Shown: piece by piece, positions 1-7,800 of the stretch
How positions within the stretch are numbered: the stretch's first letter is position 1
Layout of the letters: every line of letters starts with the position of its first letter
Origin: Fusobacteriota bacterium
GTDB lineage: Bacteria > Fusobacteriota > Fusobacteriia > Bac17 > JAEWOZ01
Assembly (NCBI GenBank): GCA_023399505.1
Contig: JAEWOZ010000030.1
Coordinates: forward strand, 1 to 9,911
Reading direction: 5' to 3'
DNA length: 9,911 nucleotides
Translations under genes and position numbers: made by a program
The notes under the pieces: generated by a model
Databases searched by the model: none
The model's input: only the letters and a program-made list of their open reading frames with translations
Told to the model about the DNA's origin: nothing

Positions 1-295
1 ATGAAGCTCTCATAGTACTTACTAAATCATAAGCAGCTTCATAATTTTTTATGCCATTGTTTATTATTTTATAAGTATTTTTATCTCTTTCAATTACTAG
101 ACCTAAACTTTCTAAAAGTTGAACCATAGTTAAAGTATCTTGTAATATTGGTACTCTTTTTAATATATATTCGCCTTTTTGTAATATAGTACAAGCCATT
201 ATAGGTAAAGCAGCATTTTTAGAACCGCTTACCTCAATGAAGCCAGATAATGGCCTAGATCCTTTAATTTTAAACACTATTCGTCCTCTCTTCAT
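1..295 (-). CDS. murA: UDP-N-acetylglucosamine 1-carboxyvinyltransferase, N-terminal part (cut by window edge)
   Basis: MurA transfers enolpyruvate from PEP to UDP-GlcNAc, the first committed step of peptidoglycan synthesis, in the cytoplasm. Only the first 98 residues are visible; the gene runs off the left edge. The family's N-terminal signature is clear: the segment GSKNAALPIM at residues 24-33 contains the Lys-Asn pair (K26, N27) equivalent to the active-site K22/N23 of E. coli MurA. The visible part ends in MRAS (95-98), whose Arg corresponds to the substrate-contacting Arg91. The loop with the catalytic Cys lies just beyond the window. The ATG at 293-295 gives the usual family N-terminus; the ribosome binding site before it is weak (AAGA). 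A divergent promoter region lies upstream, so this gene is transcribed away from the 449-1336 gene. Identification is by recognition of family motifs and is secure. Confidence 0.95.
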   Translation of the reverse strand, partial: MKRGRIVFKIKGSRPLSGFIEVSGSKNAALPIMACTILQKGEYILKRVPILQDTLTMVQLLESLGLVIERDKNTYKIINNGIKNYEAAYDLVSTMRAS

Positions 296-376
296 TTCTT
301 GATTTTATATAAAATAATTTTTTACGTTCTTTATAAGTTTTTAAACAGCTTAATAAAAAATAAAACAATTTTAAAA

Positions 377-405
377 ATTATAACACTATTTAAAGCTTTA
401 AATCA
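377..405 (-). promoter_or_regulatory. Probable murA promoter with TG-extended -10
   Basis: On the minus strand a perfect TATAAT lies at 377-382, preceded by TG one base upstream (384-385), which makes an extended -10. A weak -35 (TTGATT, 401-406) stands 18 bp upstream. The predicted transcript starts near 370, leaving a leader of about 75 nt before the murA ATG. The promoter faces away from, and nearly abuts, the promoter of the plus-strand gene at 449. Confidence 0.5.
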
Positions 406-424
406 ACTCAAATTATGATATAAT
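397..424 (+). promoter_or_regulatory. Probable promoter of the 449-1336 gene with TG-extended -10
   Basis: A perfect TATAAT at 419-424 is preceded by TG at 416-417, giving a consensus extended -10. A weak -35-like TTTAAA lies at 397-402 with a 16-bp spacer. The predicted start near 431 leaves a leader of about 18 nt, just enough for the Shine-Dalgarno sequence AAGAGGTG at 437-444. Confidence 0.55.
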
Positions 425-448
425 CAATTAACTTAAAAGAGGTGCCTA

Positions 449-1336
449 ATGAAAAAATTTTTTCTTTTTTTTATAATTTTCAAAGCTTTTTTAGCAAAAG
501 AATTAACAATTTTTTATACTACTAATTTTTATAATAACTACGACTCCATAATAGTTAAAGGTAAAACTGTTGGAGGAGTTGTAGGTTTAAAATCTAAGTT
601 AGATGAATTAAAATTAAAGTATCCTAATTCCTTAAAGATTCATTTAGGAGAAACAAAAAAAATTGAACAAAGAGAAGAATTTGAAAACTATCTAAACATA
701 TTAGAAAATTTTAAATTCAATGTACTAGCTGTTGATATAAATCAAGCAAAAAATAATATTAAAAATTTACCTTTCGTTTCATGCAATATTTTTAACGAAA
801 AGGAAGAATTTGCTAGTAAATTTGATAAATATAAAAATTTTTACATAGACAATAATAAAATTTCAGTAATAGGCGTAAGTGATCCTACATTTGAAAAAGG
901 TAATAAGTTTGATGATAATTTAGGAAATTTAAAAATTAAAGAACCAATTATTGAATTAAAAAGAGTATTAGAATTAATAAAAAGAAATTTTGATCCTCAT
1001 ATAATAATAATTTTATCTACTTTTAACTCTAATGAATTTATAAAAATACTACAAGAGAATAAAAATATAGTTCTTTTATTGCAAAATCCAGAAAAGATAA
1101 ATAATTTAAAAGCTCTTGAAAATAAATATATAATTGGAAACAAGATAAGAGAGCACGAAATAGGTTTAATTAATTTAAAAATAGAGGGCAATGAGATAAT
1201 AGACTACAAAACTGAAGTTATGCAAGTAATAACTAACAAAAAAAGTCCAATAGAAGATAATGAACAGGAACAAAAAGATGAATTAAAAGGTAATAAAGAA
1301 GACGAAGAAATAAGAAGAATCGTTGAAAATTTCTAA
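449..1336 (+). CDS. Exported protein resembling a 5'-nucleotidase/metallophosphoesterase domain without metal ligands
   Basis: This is a 295-residue protein with an N-terminal signal peptide (MKK then a Phe-rich hydrophobic core, residues 4-15, cleavage probably after LA at 15-16). The mature part follows the order of motifs in the UshA/5'-nucleotidase calcineurin-like domain. IFYTTNFYNN (21-30) stands where TNDxHG is expected, VGGVVGLKSKLDEL (41-54) matches the GGLARL..L helix, and IHLGETKK (64-71) replaces DxGD. NVLAVDINQ (91-99) replaces the GNHE strand, and KISVIGVSDP (137-146) matches the KIGVIGLT strand. IIIILSTFNS (185-194) replaces LSHLG, and VLLLQNPE (208-215) replaces IGGHSH. Almost all metal-binding Asp and His residues are therefore absent, so catalysis is unlikely. 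There is no C-terminal nucleotidase domain; residues 266-291 are an acidic, Lys/Glu-rich tail. The ATG at 449 follows a good Shine-Dalgarno sequence. The fold assignment rests on motif order only and is tentative; a role as a binding or scaffolding protein is inference. Confidence 0.6.
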   Translation: MKKFFLFFIIFKAFLAKELTIFYTTNFYNNYDSIIVKGKTVGGVVGLKSKLDELKLKYPNSLKIHLGETKKIEQREEFENYLNILENFKFNVLAVDINQAKNNIKNLPFVSCNIFNEKEEFASKFDKYKNFYIDNNKISVIGVSDPTFEKGNKFDDNLGNLKIKEPIIELKRVLELIKRNFDPHIIIILSTFNSNEFIKILQENKNIVLLLQNPEKINNLKALENKYIIGNKIREHEIGLINLKIEGNEIIDYKTEVMQVITNKKSPIEDNEQEQKDELKGNKEDEEIRRIVENF

Positions 1337-1370
1337 AAAAATTTATTAATATAAGTTACAAAAACAGATA

Positions 1371-1402
1371 AAAAAAGAGAGATTTTTATATCTCTCTTTT
1401 TT
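1371..1402. terminator. Bidirectional intrinsic terminator between convergent genes
   Basis: There is a perfect 13-bp inverted repeat, 1371-1383 pairing with 1390-1402, with a 6-nt loop. The GAGAGAT/ATCTCTC core is flanked by six A on the left and six T on the right. RNA from either strand therefore forms a hairpin followed by a U run. It lies 35 bp after the plus-strand stop and about 68 bp after the minus-strand stop at 1470, so it can end both transcripts. Confidence 0.85.
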
Positions 1403-1469
1403 ATTATCTACTTTAACATTTCTTTTTAATTTTTTAATTTTAGGTAATATTAATTATAAAAATTATTGA

Positions 1470-2009
1470 TTACCAGCTGAAAGATTTTTTTACACTTTCT
1501 TTTGCATTATGTAGAGTGTTTAAAAACTTTTCTACATATTTATAATTATGTTCTTTTATTGAAGTAGTTTCTACTTCCATTTCGGATACTGAAACCTTTG
1601 GCTCGTTAGCATTTGGTCTCACTTTTCTATACTCAGCTTTTACCCAAGTATATTTTTTATTTTCAACTTCTTTAACAGGTTTTTCAAGGTGAGCCAGTTT
1701 CTTTGCACTTTCCTTAACAGTTTCTGTTATATTTATTCTCTTTTTATCTGTAACTACAGAATTAACTTTAACTACTACATCAGCCTCTGCTTCATTTTTA
1801 GCAATAGCTTGATTTAGGGAACCATAATATTTTCTGAATGATTCTGCTATTCTTTTAGTAGATTCATTGTTATCGGCTGCTACTACATAAAATTTATCTC
1901 TTTTTGTTATATTAAGATCTTTATGAGCTTTAATATCAAAGTCTGCCTTATAGTTACTTGTTTTACAACTTAATACTACTAGTGGTAGTAATAATAAAGA
2001 TTTTATCAT
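1470..2009 (-). CDS. Small putative lipoprotein of unknown function
   Basis: This is a 179-residue protein. Its signal peptide (MIKSLLLLPLVVLSC) has a lipobox-like VLSC ending at Cys15, which predicts lipidation and anchoring to a membrane after export. The mature protein has a mixed alpha/beta character: a strand (DKFYVVAA), a helix (TKRIAESFRKYYGSLNQAI), then an alternating hydrophobic strand (ADVVVKVNSV). A Lys/Glu-rich stretch and a second strand (KYTWVKAEYRKV) follow, then a C-terminal amphipathic helix. A helix followed by an ADVVVKV strand is a pattern seen in several small bacterial envelope lipoproteins, but I cannot assign a family. The start is well fixed by AGGAGGT a few bases upstream of the ATG at 2007-2009. 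It has its own promoter and shares a terminator with the convergent gene, so it is probably monocistronic. It shows no similarity to the larger lipoproteins downstream. Confidence 0.8.
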   Translation of the reverse strand: MIKSLLLLPLVVLSCKTSNYKADFDIKAHKDLNITKRDKFYVVAADNNESTKRIAESFRKYYGSLNQAIAKNEAEADVVVKVNSVVTDKKRINITETVKESAKKLAHLEKPVKEVENKKYTWVKAEYRKVRPNANEPKVSVSEMEVETTSIKEHNYKYVEKFLNTLHNAKESVKKSFSW

Positions 2010-2042
2010 TTCGAAACCTCCTGTTTAAGTAGATACAATTCT

Positions 2043-2071
2043 ATTTTAGCTTTATAAGAGAAAATTGTCAA
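2043..2071 (-). promoter_or_regulatory. Near-consensus sigma-70 promoter of the small lipoprotein gene
   Basis: On the minus strand a perfect -35 TTGACA (2066-2071) and a -10 TAAAAT (2043-2048) are separated by exactly 17 bp. The predicted start near 2036 leaves a leader of about 27 nt that contains the AGGAGGT ribosome binding site. This is the strongest promoter in the window. Confidence 0.8.
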
Positions 2072-2330
2072 ATTTAATTAAGTATAAAACAAGGATGATT
2101 ATTACATTAATATAAAAAATATAGCAGCTAGGATTATAATTTTTATTATCCCAACTAAATCAAACTATAGAACCATTCTCATAATCAAATCTTTATACTA
2201 TAACTCCACGTAAGGAATATAGTGAAAATATAAGTTAGCTTTAATTTTTTCTTTGTCCTCACATTACCCCACTCATAAAACATTAATTTTATTTCCTTCC
2301 TTTGTTAGCTGCTTACAGCTTATAAATTTC
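2072..2330. other. Intergenic stretch without a convincing gene
   Basis: This AT-rich gap lies between the promoter of the small lipoprotein gene and the 3' end of the 380-residue lipoprotein gene. It holds an imperfect hairpin (2131-2139 with 2143-2151, one mismatch) and a short perfect hairpin (AGCTG/CAGCT, 2307-2320) just after the lipoprotein stop, without a U run. A 32-codon minus-strand frame (2185-2283) has a plausible purine-rich ribosome binding site but no recognisable product. I see no tRNA, IS or other element here. Confidence 0.5.
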
Positions 2331-3473
2331 TTAGGGCGTATTAGGAAATTTAAAAATTGAAGTATATTTTCTTGAATTAGTGTTAGTAGCTTCAACCTTA
2401 ATATATTCAATTGAAGGATCATTAATAGGAGGCAAATTATAAGTTTTAATTAATTCATAACTGTTAGCCATTAAATTAAAAGGACCTTGTTTAACATCGC
2501 CAGGTTGGGAGTTTTTGGAATTTAAATAACTAATATTTAAGTTTCCTTTTAAGCCACCCATGTCCAAAAAAGTTGGTTTAAAATTTGCTTCCCATAATAC
2601 TGAAGGCGAAATAGTTTTCTTTCTAGATTCATTTTTAAAAGTAAAAAAAGGCATTCTACCAGTGGTTATCAACTCTCCAGTTGTTGTACTCATTGTACCT
2701 AAAGAAATTAAATTAATTTTATTTTCTCCTTCATCATTAAAGTGTTCTAATCCATATAACTTCAATCCTAATTTATTTTCTAAATTAGCCTCAACGGTTA
2801 AGCTATTTATAGCTTCTAGATGTGAAGTTGATTTATCAGAAATTATTTGAGAATTGTTTTTGTTTGGGAAACCATTGCTATTTTGATCTATAAAATAAAT
2901 ATTTTTAAATCTATCTAAGAGTGGAATTTTATTGCTTGGAATAAAAATTTTCAATAAATTCCCAACAGTGCTCTCCAATTTATTAAAAGTACTTTTGTTT
3001 TCTCTAATTTCATCATTATAATCTGGCGAGCCTAACACAGCAAATACTTCTATTAAAATTGGAAAGTAGATATTTTGTATTAATTCTCCATTAGCTAGTA
3101 TTGAGCTTTTATCTATTTTTATATTATATTCTTTTATAAATTCAGTAGTAACATCTTTCTTCGATATTTTAATAATTTTATCTGATGTAACTCTAAGTAC
3201 TTTTCCTGCTATTTTACCTTCATCAGTATGTAGATCAAAATTGTCGCCCTCTAGTTTTACTTCTATATTTTGAGTAAAACTTTGAATTGCGTCGTTGTTA
3301 AAGTTAACATAAGTTGTATCAGTTTCTTTTAATCTATATTTTAAAGTGTAACTACCCCCTCCATTATTTCCTCCGTTGTTAGAGCCTCCTCCAGATGATC
3401 CTGCACATCCCATAAGTGCTAGTAGTGCTAGTAGTGCTAGTAGTGTTATGATATATATCTTAATATCCTTCAT
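2331..3473 (-). CDS. Surface/envelope lipoprotein with one copy of the cluster's repeated domain
   Basis: This is a 380-residue protein of unknown function. A signal peptide with an unusually repetitive core (three Ala-Leu-Leu units) ends at the lipobox LMGC, with Cys23 as the lipidation site. A Gly/Ser/Asn linker (24-41) follows, then a single domain shared with the other two genes of the cluster. Landmarks are YTLKYRLKET (42-51), a QNIEVKLEGDNFDL segment (68-81), NIYFID (191-196), GLKLYGLEHF (236-245) and GGLKGNLNISYLN (306-318). The unit also ends, like the others, in a C-terminal strand plus Pro. A leader with AAGGAGAAAT precedes the ATG at 3471-3473. The upstream 80 bp are paralogous to those of the 1026-residue gene. 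I do not recognise the domain; an exposed beta-rich surface lipoprotein is inference from the linker and strand-rich composition. Confidence 0.85.
   Translation of the reverse strand: MKDIKIYIITLLALLALLALMGCAGSSGGGSNNGGNNGGGSYTLKYRLKETDTTYVNFNNDAIQSFTQNIEVKLEGDNFDLHTDEGKIAGKVLRVTSDKIIKISKKDVTTEFIKEYNIKIDKSSILANGELIQNIYFPILIEVFAVLGSPDYNDEIRENKSTFNKLESTVGNLLKIFIPSNKIPLLDRFKNIYFIDQNSNGFPNKNNSQIISDKSTSHLEAINSLTVEANLENKLGLKLYGLEHFNDEGENKINLISLGTMSTTTGELITTGRMPFFTFKNESRKKTISPSVLWEANFKPTFLDMGGLKGNLNISYLNSKNSQPGDVKQGPFNLMANSYELIKTYNLPPINDPSIEYIKVEATNTNSRKYTSIFKFPNTP
3415..3441 (-). repeat. 9-bp tandem repeat (three copies) inside a signal-peptide coding region
   Basis: Three perfect copies of AGTGCTAGT (plus-strand reading) lie end to end, with a further 4-bp partial copy. 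They encode the repeated Ala-Leu-Leu hydrophobic core of the signal peptide of the 380-residue lipoprotein. Copy-number change would keep the frame but lengthen or shorten the core by three residues per unit. Confidence 0.9.
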
Positions 3474-3482
3474 ATTATTTCT

Positions 3483-3567
3483 CCTTATTAATTATTCTAT
3501 ATACAAAAATACAACGATTTTTTAAAAAACCCTTCAAATTTTAGAATTTTTATTTAAATTTTTTTAT
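3483..3567 (-). promoter_or_regulatory. Conserved upstream region, copy 1 (380-residue lipoprotein)
   Basis: This leader closely matches the region before the 1026-residue gene (7905-7980). Shared features in transcription order are AT-rich sequence, AAGGGTTTTTTA, a TTGTAT-like stretch, TATATA (here 3498-3503) and ATTAATAAGG just before the start. TATATA with the weak -35-like TTTAAA 17 bp upstream is a possible promoter. Conservation outside the coding region suggests either recent duplication or a retained regulatory site. Confidence 0.5.
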
Positions 3568-3569
3568 AA

Positions 3570-3599
3570 AATGCTTCATTACTTATTTTAAAAAGCATT
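3570..3599 (-). terminator. Possible weak terminator after the frameshifted lipoprotein gene
   Basis: A 7-bp inverted repeat (AATGCTT at 3570-3576 with AAGCATT at 3593-3599) with a 16-nt loop lies about 45 bp past the restored stop of the 3644-4693 gene. Reading on the minus strand, only a short TTTTAT follows, so termination would be inefficient if it occurs at all. Confidence 0.3.
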
Positions 3600-3643
3600 A
3601 AAAAAGATAGCTTAAAGTAAAAACCCTCTTCTTATGAATAACA

Positions 3644-4693
3644 TTAAGGTAAAGTTACATTTACAGAATAAGTAGAATTGTTTGGATATTTAAATTGAAA
3701 TAACATTTTCTTTGCGGTGTTGTTAACGGTAGGGTTCTTATACCTAACTAAATAGGAATTGTCGTAGTCAAAAATCATTGGCTGACCTAACACACCACCT
3801 AAAGAATTTAAATAGCTAACTGTAAGAATGCCTTTAAATCTCTCTCAATGTAAAAGAATTTGGTCTAAAATTTATAGTAGAATTATTTGAAACAATAGTA
3901 CTATTTTGACTATTGGCCAAATTTATATAGGGTAAATCAGAAACTGTACTTATACTCACCTCTAAACCTACTAAATTAACCTTGTCAACCCCCTCTTCTT
4001 CAAATTGCTCTAATCCATATAATTTTAAGAATAAGGGATTTCCTTTATTATAAGTATCAATAGTAAAATTAGTTGTTACTAACAAATCTAATAACGAAGA
4101 AGAAAGAGCGATGGAATATTTTCTACTTGGATCACTTTGAGAATTTACATAATAAACTTTTTTGAATCTCTTTAGTATATCCTTCTTACCATCTTTAATG
4201 AAAATTTTTAGAATATTACTTTTAAAAGCTTCCGGCAATACATTTTCAAGATTCTTGATTTCAGCTACTCCAACTCCTTGAGATGGTGCTACTATTATTG
4301 GAGCATAAGATGACTCAATTAGCTCATTATTATTTTTTATGGAACTTTTATTAATATTTATTGTATACACTTTTAAAAATTCATTAGTAACATTCTTCAT
4401 TGATATTTTTATATTATCATTTTTTGTTATTCTTATTACTTTTCCAGCTATTTTTCCTTCATTTGTATATAAGTCAAAATTATCACCTTCTAATTTTACT
4501 TCTATATTTTTGGTAAAATTTTGAACTTTATCATTATTAAAATTAATGTAAGCTGTGTCAGTCTCTTTTAATTTGTATTTTAAAGTATAGCCATTTCCAC
4601 CTGTATTATTTTCACCTCTAGATACTCCTCCCGAAGATCCATCACAACCCATAAATACTAGCAATATTAAGATGTATTTTTTATATTTATCAT
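3644..4693 (-). pseudogene. Frameshifted one-domain lipoprotein paralog (two frameshifts)
   Basis: This is a close paralog of the 380-residue lipoprotein, with near-identical stretches such as KIEVKLEGDNFDL-type and KLYGLEQF segments. It is interrupted twice. The ATG at 4691-4693, behind AGAGGAAG, opens a frame that stops after eight codons. Adding one A to the A6 run at 4677-4682 restores a normal lipoprotein signal peptide, MINIKKYILILLVFMGC. The long central frame then runs to a TAA at 3834-3836 directly after a GA repeat (3840-3846). In a frame shifted by one base, coding continues as FKGILTVSYLNS and on to a TAA at 3644-3646, ending in TLP. That matches the C-terminal units of its neighbours. 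About 340 residues result when both shifts are corrected. A TTG start at 4664 would leave only a stub of signal peptide. Recent decay, slippage-based phase variation and homopolymer sequencing error are all possible. No terminator is seen between this gene and the upstream 1026-residue gene, so they may be cotranscribed. Confidence 0.8.
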
Positions 4694-4811
4694 TTTCTTC
4701 CTCTTTTATTCTATTAAATATCTTATTAACTATATATTTATTCGTTTCTTAAGTCTTGCTAAAGGTATAACGTCATAAAATAATTTAATAAGTACTATTT
4801 TCTTTTTATTT

Positions 4812-7800
4812 TTAAGGTGTTATAACTCTTAAAGTATATTTTTGATTTGCTCCTGTCTGAGAATTGTAATAAAAGTTAAATATTATAGTTTTAACTGCTC
4901 CTCCTGATGGATGGAATATCATTCCACTATACTCAAGGTGTGGAAGCAATAAGTTTTCAGATAAAGAGTTAAAATTTGGAGAAGTAAATTTAGAAGTTAC
5001 TACTTTTACATTAGGTAAATTAGGCAGTTCTACTTCATATTCAAGTGTATAGTCTCCTTTAAACCCGCCTATTGTACAACTTGTAGGCTTAAATCCTGGA
5101 ATTACATCAATCTCTTCTTCAATTGGTATTCCATCAACAAGTTGATTTGACCCTCCATTTTCTAATAGAATTGCAGGATTAGAAGACATAGTTAATAAAT
5201 TATCCCCTAATGGCAATAAATTTTGCTGATTTTCTCCTAACTCTTCAAAGTACTCAAGTCCGTATAATTTTAAACCTACTTGCCCACCAATTGTCGACGC
5301 TGATACACTATAACCATCATTTATTAATGTTTCTATGTTTGCAGTTGCTAGTTTGGCCATTTTTTTATCTTCTAAATTATAATTAGGTATTGAAGTATCT
5401 ACATAATATAAATTCTTAATCCTTTTTTCTATTATCTCTTTGCTTGATTCTTTTATAGCAATTCTTAATAAATTGCCCTTAAATTTCCCAGGTGTTAATA
5501 CATTATCTTCATCTTGATCTGAGACAATAAAGTTACCATCTGTCTTAACTAAATAAGGATAATAAGAAGATCCTATACTTTGCTTTAATACATTTACTTT
5601 AAAAAGTTTTAATAAATTATCTTTTCCTTTTGGTTTTAATTTAAAATTAGTAGTATTTTTTATTAAAGAGCTTAATTCACCATTTTGTTCCGCTACTTTA
5701 GTCTCTTGATCATCTAATATGTAAAGATCTGTCTCGTTTCCTTCTACTAATAGCTTAATATTCTGATTAAATATATCATTTGAATTATAATCAAATGATT
5801 GATATGCCTCATTATCTTTTGACTTGTATTTTAAAACAAAAGAAGGTGATTTTATAGTTGTTGTAAAAGAAGAATTTATATTATATGAAAATTTGAATTG
5901 AATCTCTTTTATAACAGTTCCTGGAGAAATTAAAAAATTGAAATTTTCAAATTCTTTAAATAACTTATTATCTTTTATTGCTTTATATAAAGGTCTAAAA
6001 GAGGCATCTTTTCCATCTTTGTAATTAACTTCTAAATTTCCATTAAATCCTACAATTCTGAATTTTGTAGGACTAAATTCTATACTTTTACTTAAATTTA
6101 AAGCTTCATTCATATTTATAGTTACTATATTTCCTAATTCATCTTCTAATGTTATTAAGGGGGCTAAAACAGTAGTTACAAGTTCATTGCCTAAAGATAT
6201 TAAATTCTCTTTATCATTTTCATCTTCAAAATACTCTAAGCCATATAATTTTATTCCTAAATCACCATTTAACTTGTTTTTTGTGATTATAAGGCCGTTA
6301 TTAATTATATTTTCTAAACTCTCTGTACACTCTTTAGCGCTAACTTTACTATTAAAGTTATAGTCATCTGATGAAGTATCTATGTAATATAATTTTTTAA
6401 TCCTTTTTTTCAAAAGTTCTTTTACTGAATCTTTAATAAAAACTTCTAAGATGTTGCTATTGAATCCCTTTTGTTTATTAGGCAGAACATTCAAATCATC
6501 TTTTAAAGGACTTAAATTCTCACCTTCTTTTTTAATTAAGATAGGAACATATGAGGATTCTATAACATCTTTTTCAATTTTTAAATTACATTCTCTTAAA
6601 ATGATACTAAAACCATCATTAATTTTTGATTTTATTTTAATATTATTAATAGGGTTTTTAAGAATTGCAGATGTTTTTTCATTTAATTTATTTATTAGTT
6701 TATTATCAACATAAAGGTCTCCATCTTCACCTTCTAAAATCAATTCTATATTTTGATCAAACATTTGCGTGTTAGAACTTAATAAACTATAGTTATCTTG
6801 CTTATCATCTAACCTATACTTTAGTATAACGTTAGGAATAGTAATACTCTTTGTATAATTCGAATTTTCATTGTATACAAATCTGAATTCAATTTTACCT
6901 ACATTTATGTTTTCAATAGGGTTAGGTTCTTCAAATTTTCTGTAAGGTTTAAATAATTCATCTTCTAACTCTTTTGTAAAACTAGTAATGATATTACCTT
7001 CCTTAGTTTTATAAGTAATGTCAACCTTTCCTTTGAATCCTATCAATTTATATTCATTAGGTCTAAAACCTATTTTTCCACTTATATTCTGTGCTTTATC
7101 ATCTAACTTTATTGTAGTAATATTTCCTAAATCATCTGAAAACGTAATCCAAGGTAAGTTTACAGAGGTTAATAAAGAATTACCTATAGGAATCAAATTT
7201 TCTTTATTTTCATCTTTAAAATACTCTAAACCATATAACTTTAAACCTAGATCGCCTCCTAATTTATCTTTTGTAACTCTTATAGGATAATTGTTATTTA
7301 CTATTTCATTTACAGAAACATTAATCTCCTTAGCATTAGCTTTATTGTCTAAATCATAATTATCACTAGACGTATCTATATAATATATTTTCTTAAATCT
7401 TTTCTTTAATAATTCTTTAAATTCATCTTTTATAAAAACTTCAATTATATTACTATTAAAACTCTCTTCTTTAGTTGGTAAAGAATTTGAGTTTTCTACT
7501 ATCCTCACAACTTCATTATTATTCTCACCCATCAAGAGAGGAGCGTAAGTAGATGATTCTAGATTTTTGTTTATATTAATTACATACTGCTTTAAAAATG
7601 TACGGTCTCTTTTTAATATCTTAATAGTAGAAGTCTTTTCAATAACTTTTATTATATTTTCTCCAGGAATTGGAACATCATCTAAAACAAAGGTAAGTTC
7701 ATTTTTATTACCTTTAAAATTCAGTTCAATATTATGTTTAATTTCTGGTAATAATGTACTTATAGGTTGATAGTTTTCTGTCTCATTTAACCTGTATTGT

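Noticed and set aside
2307..2320. Terminator for the 380-residue lipoprotein gene
   Set aside because: The AGCTG/CAGCT hairpin is short and is followed by AACAAAGG, not a U run, on the minus strand.
2560..2850. Plus-strand open frame inside the 380-residue lipoprotein gene
   Set aside because: It lies wholly antisense to a well-supported gene with a signal peptide and paralogs, and has no motif or promoter. The similar plus-strand frames within 4812-7892 were rejected for the same reason.
3834..4664. A stand-alone 276-residue protein starting at TTG 4664
   Set aside because: That start leaves only five residues before the lipobox Cys and loses the C-terminal unit. A frameshifted 3644-4693 gene explains both ends.
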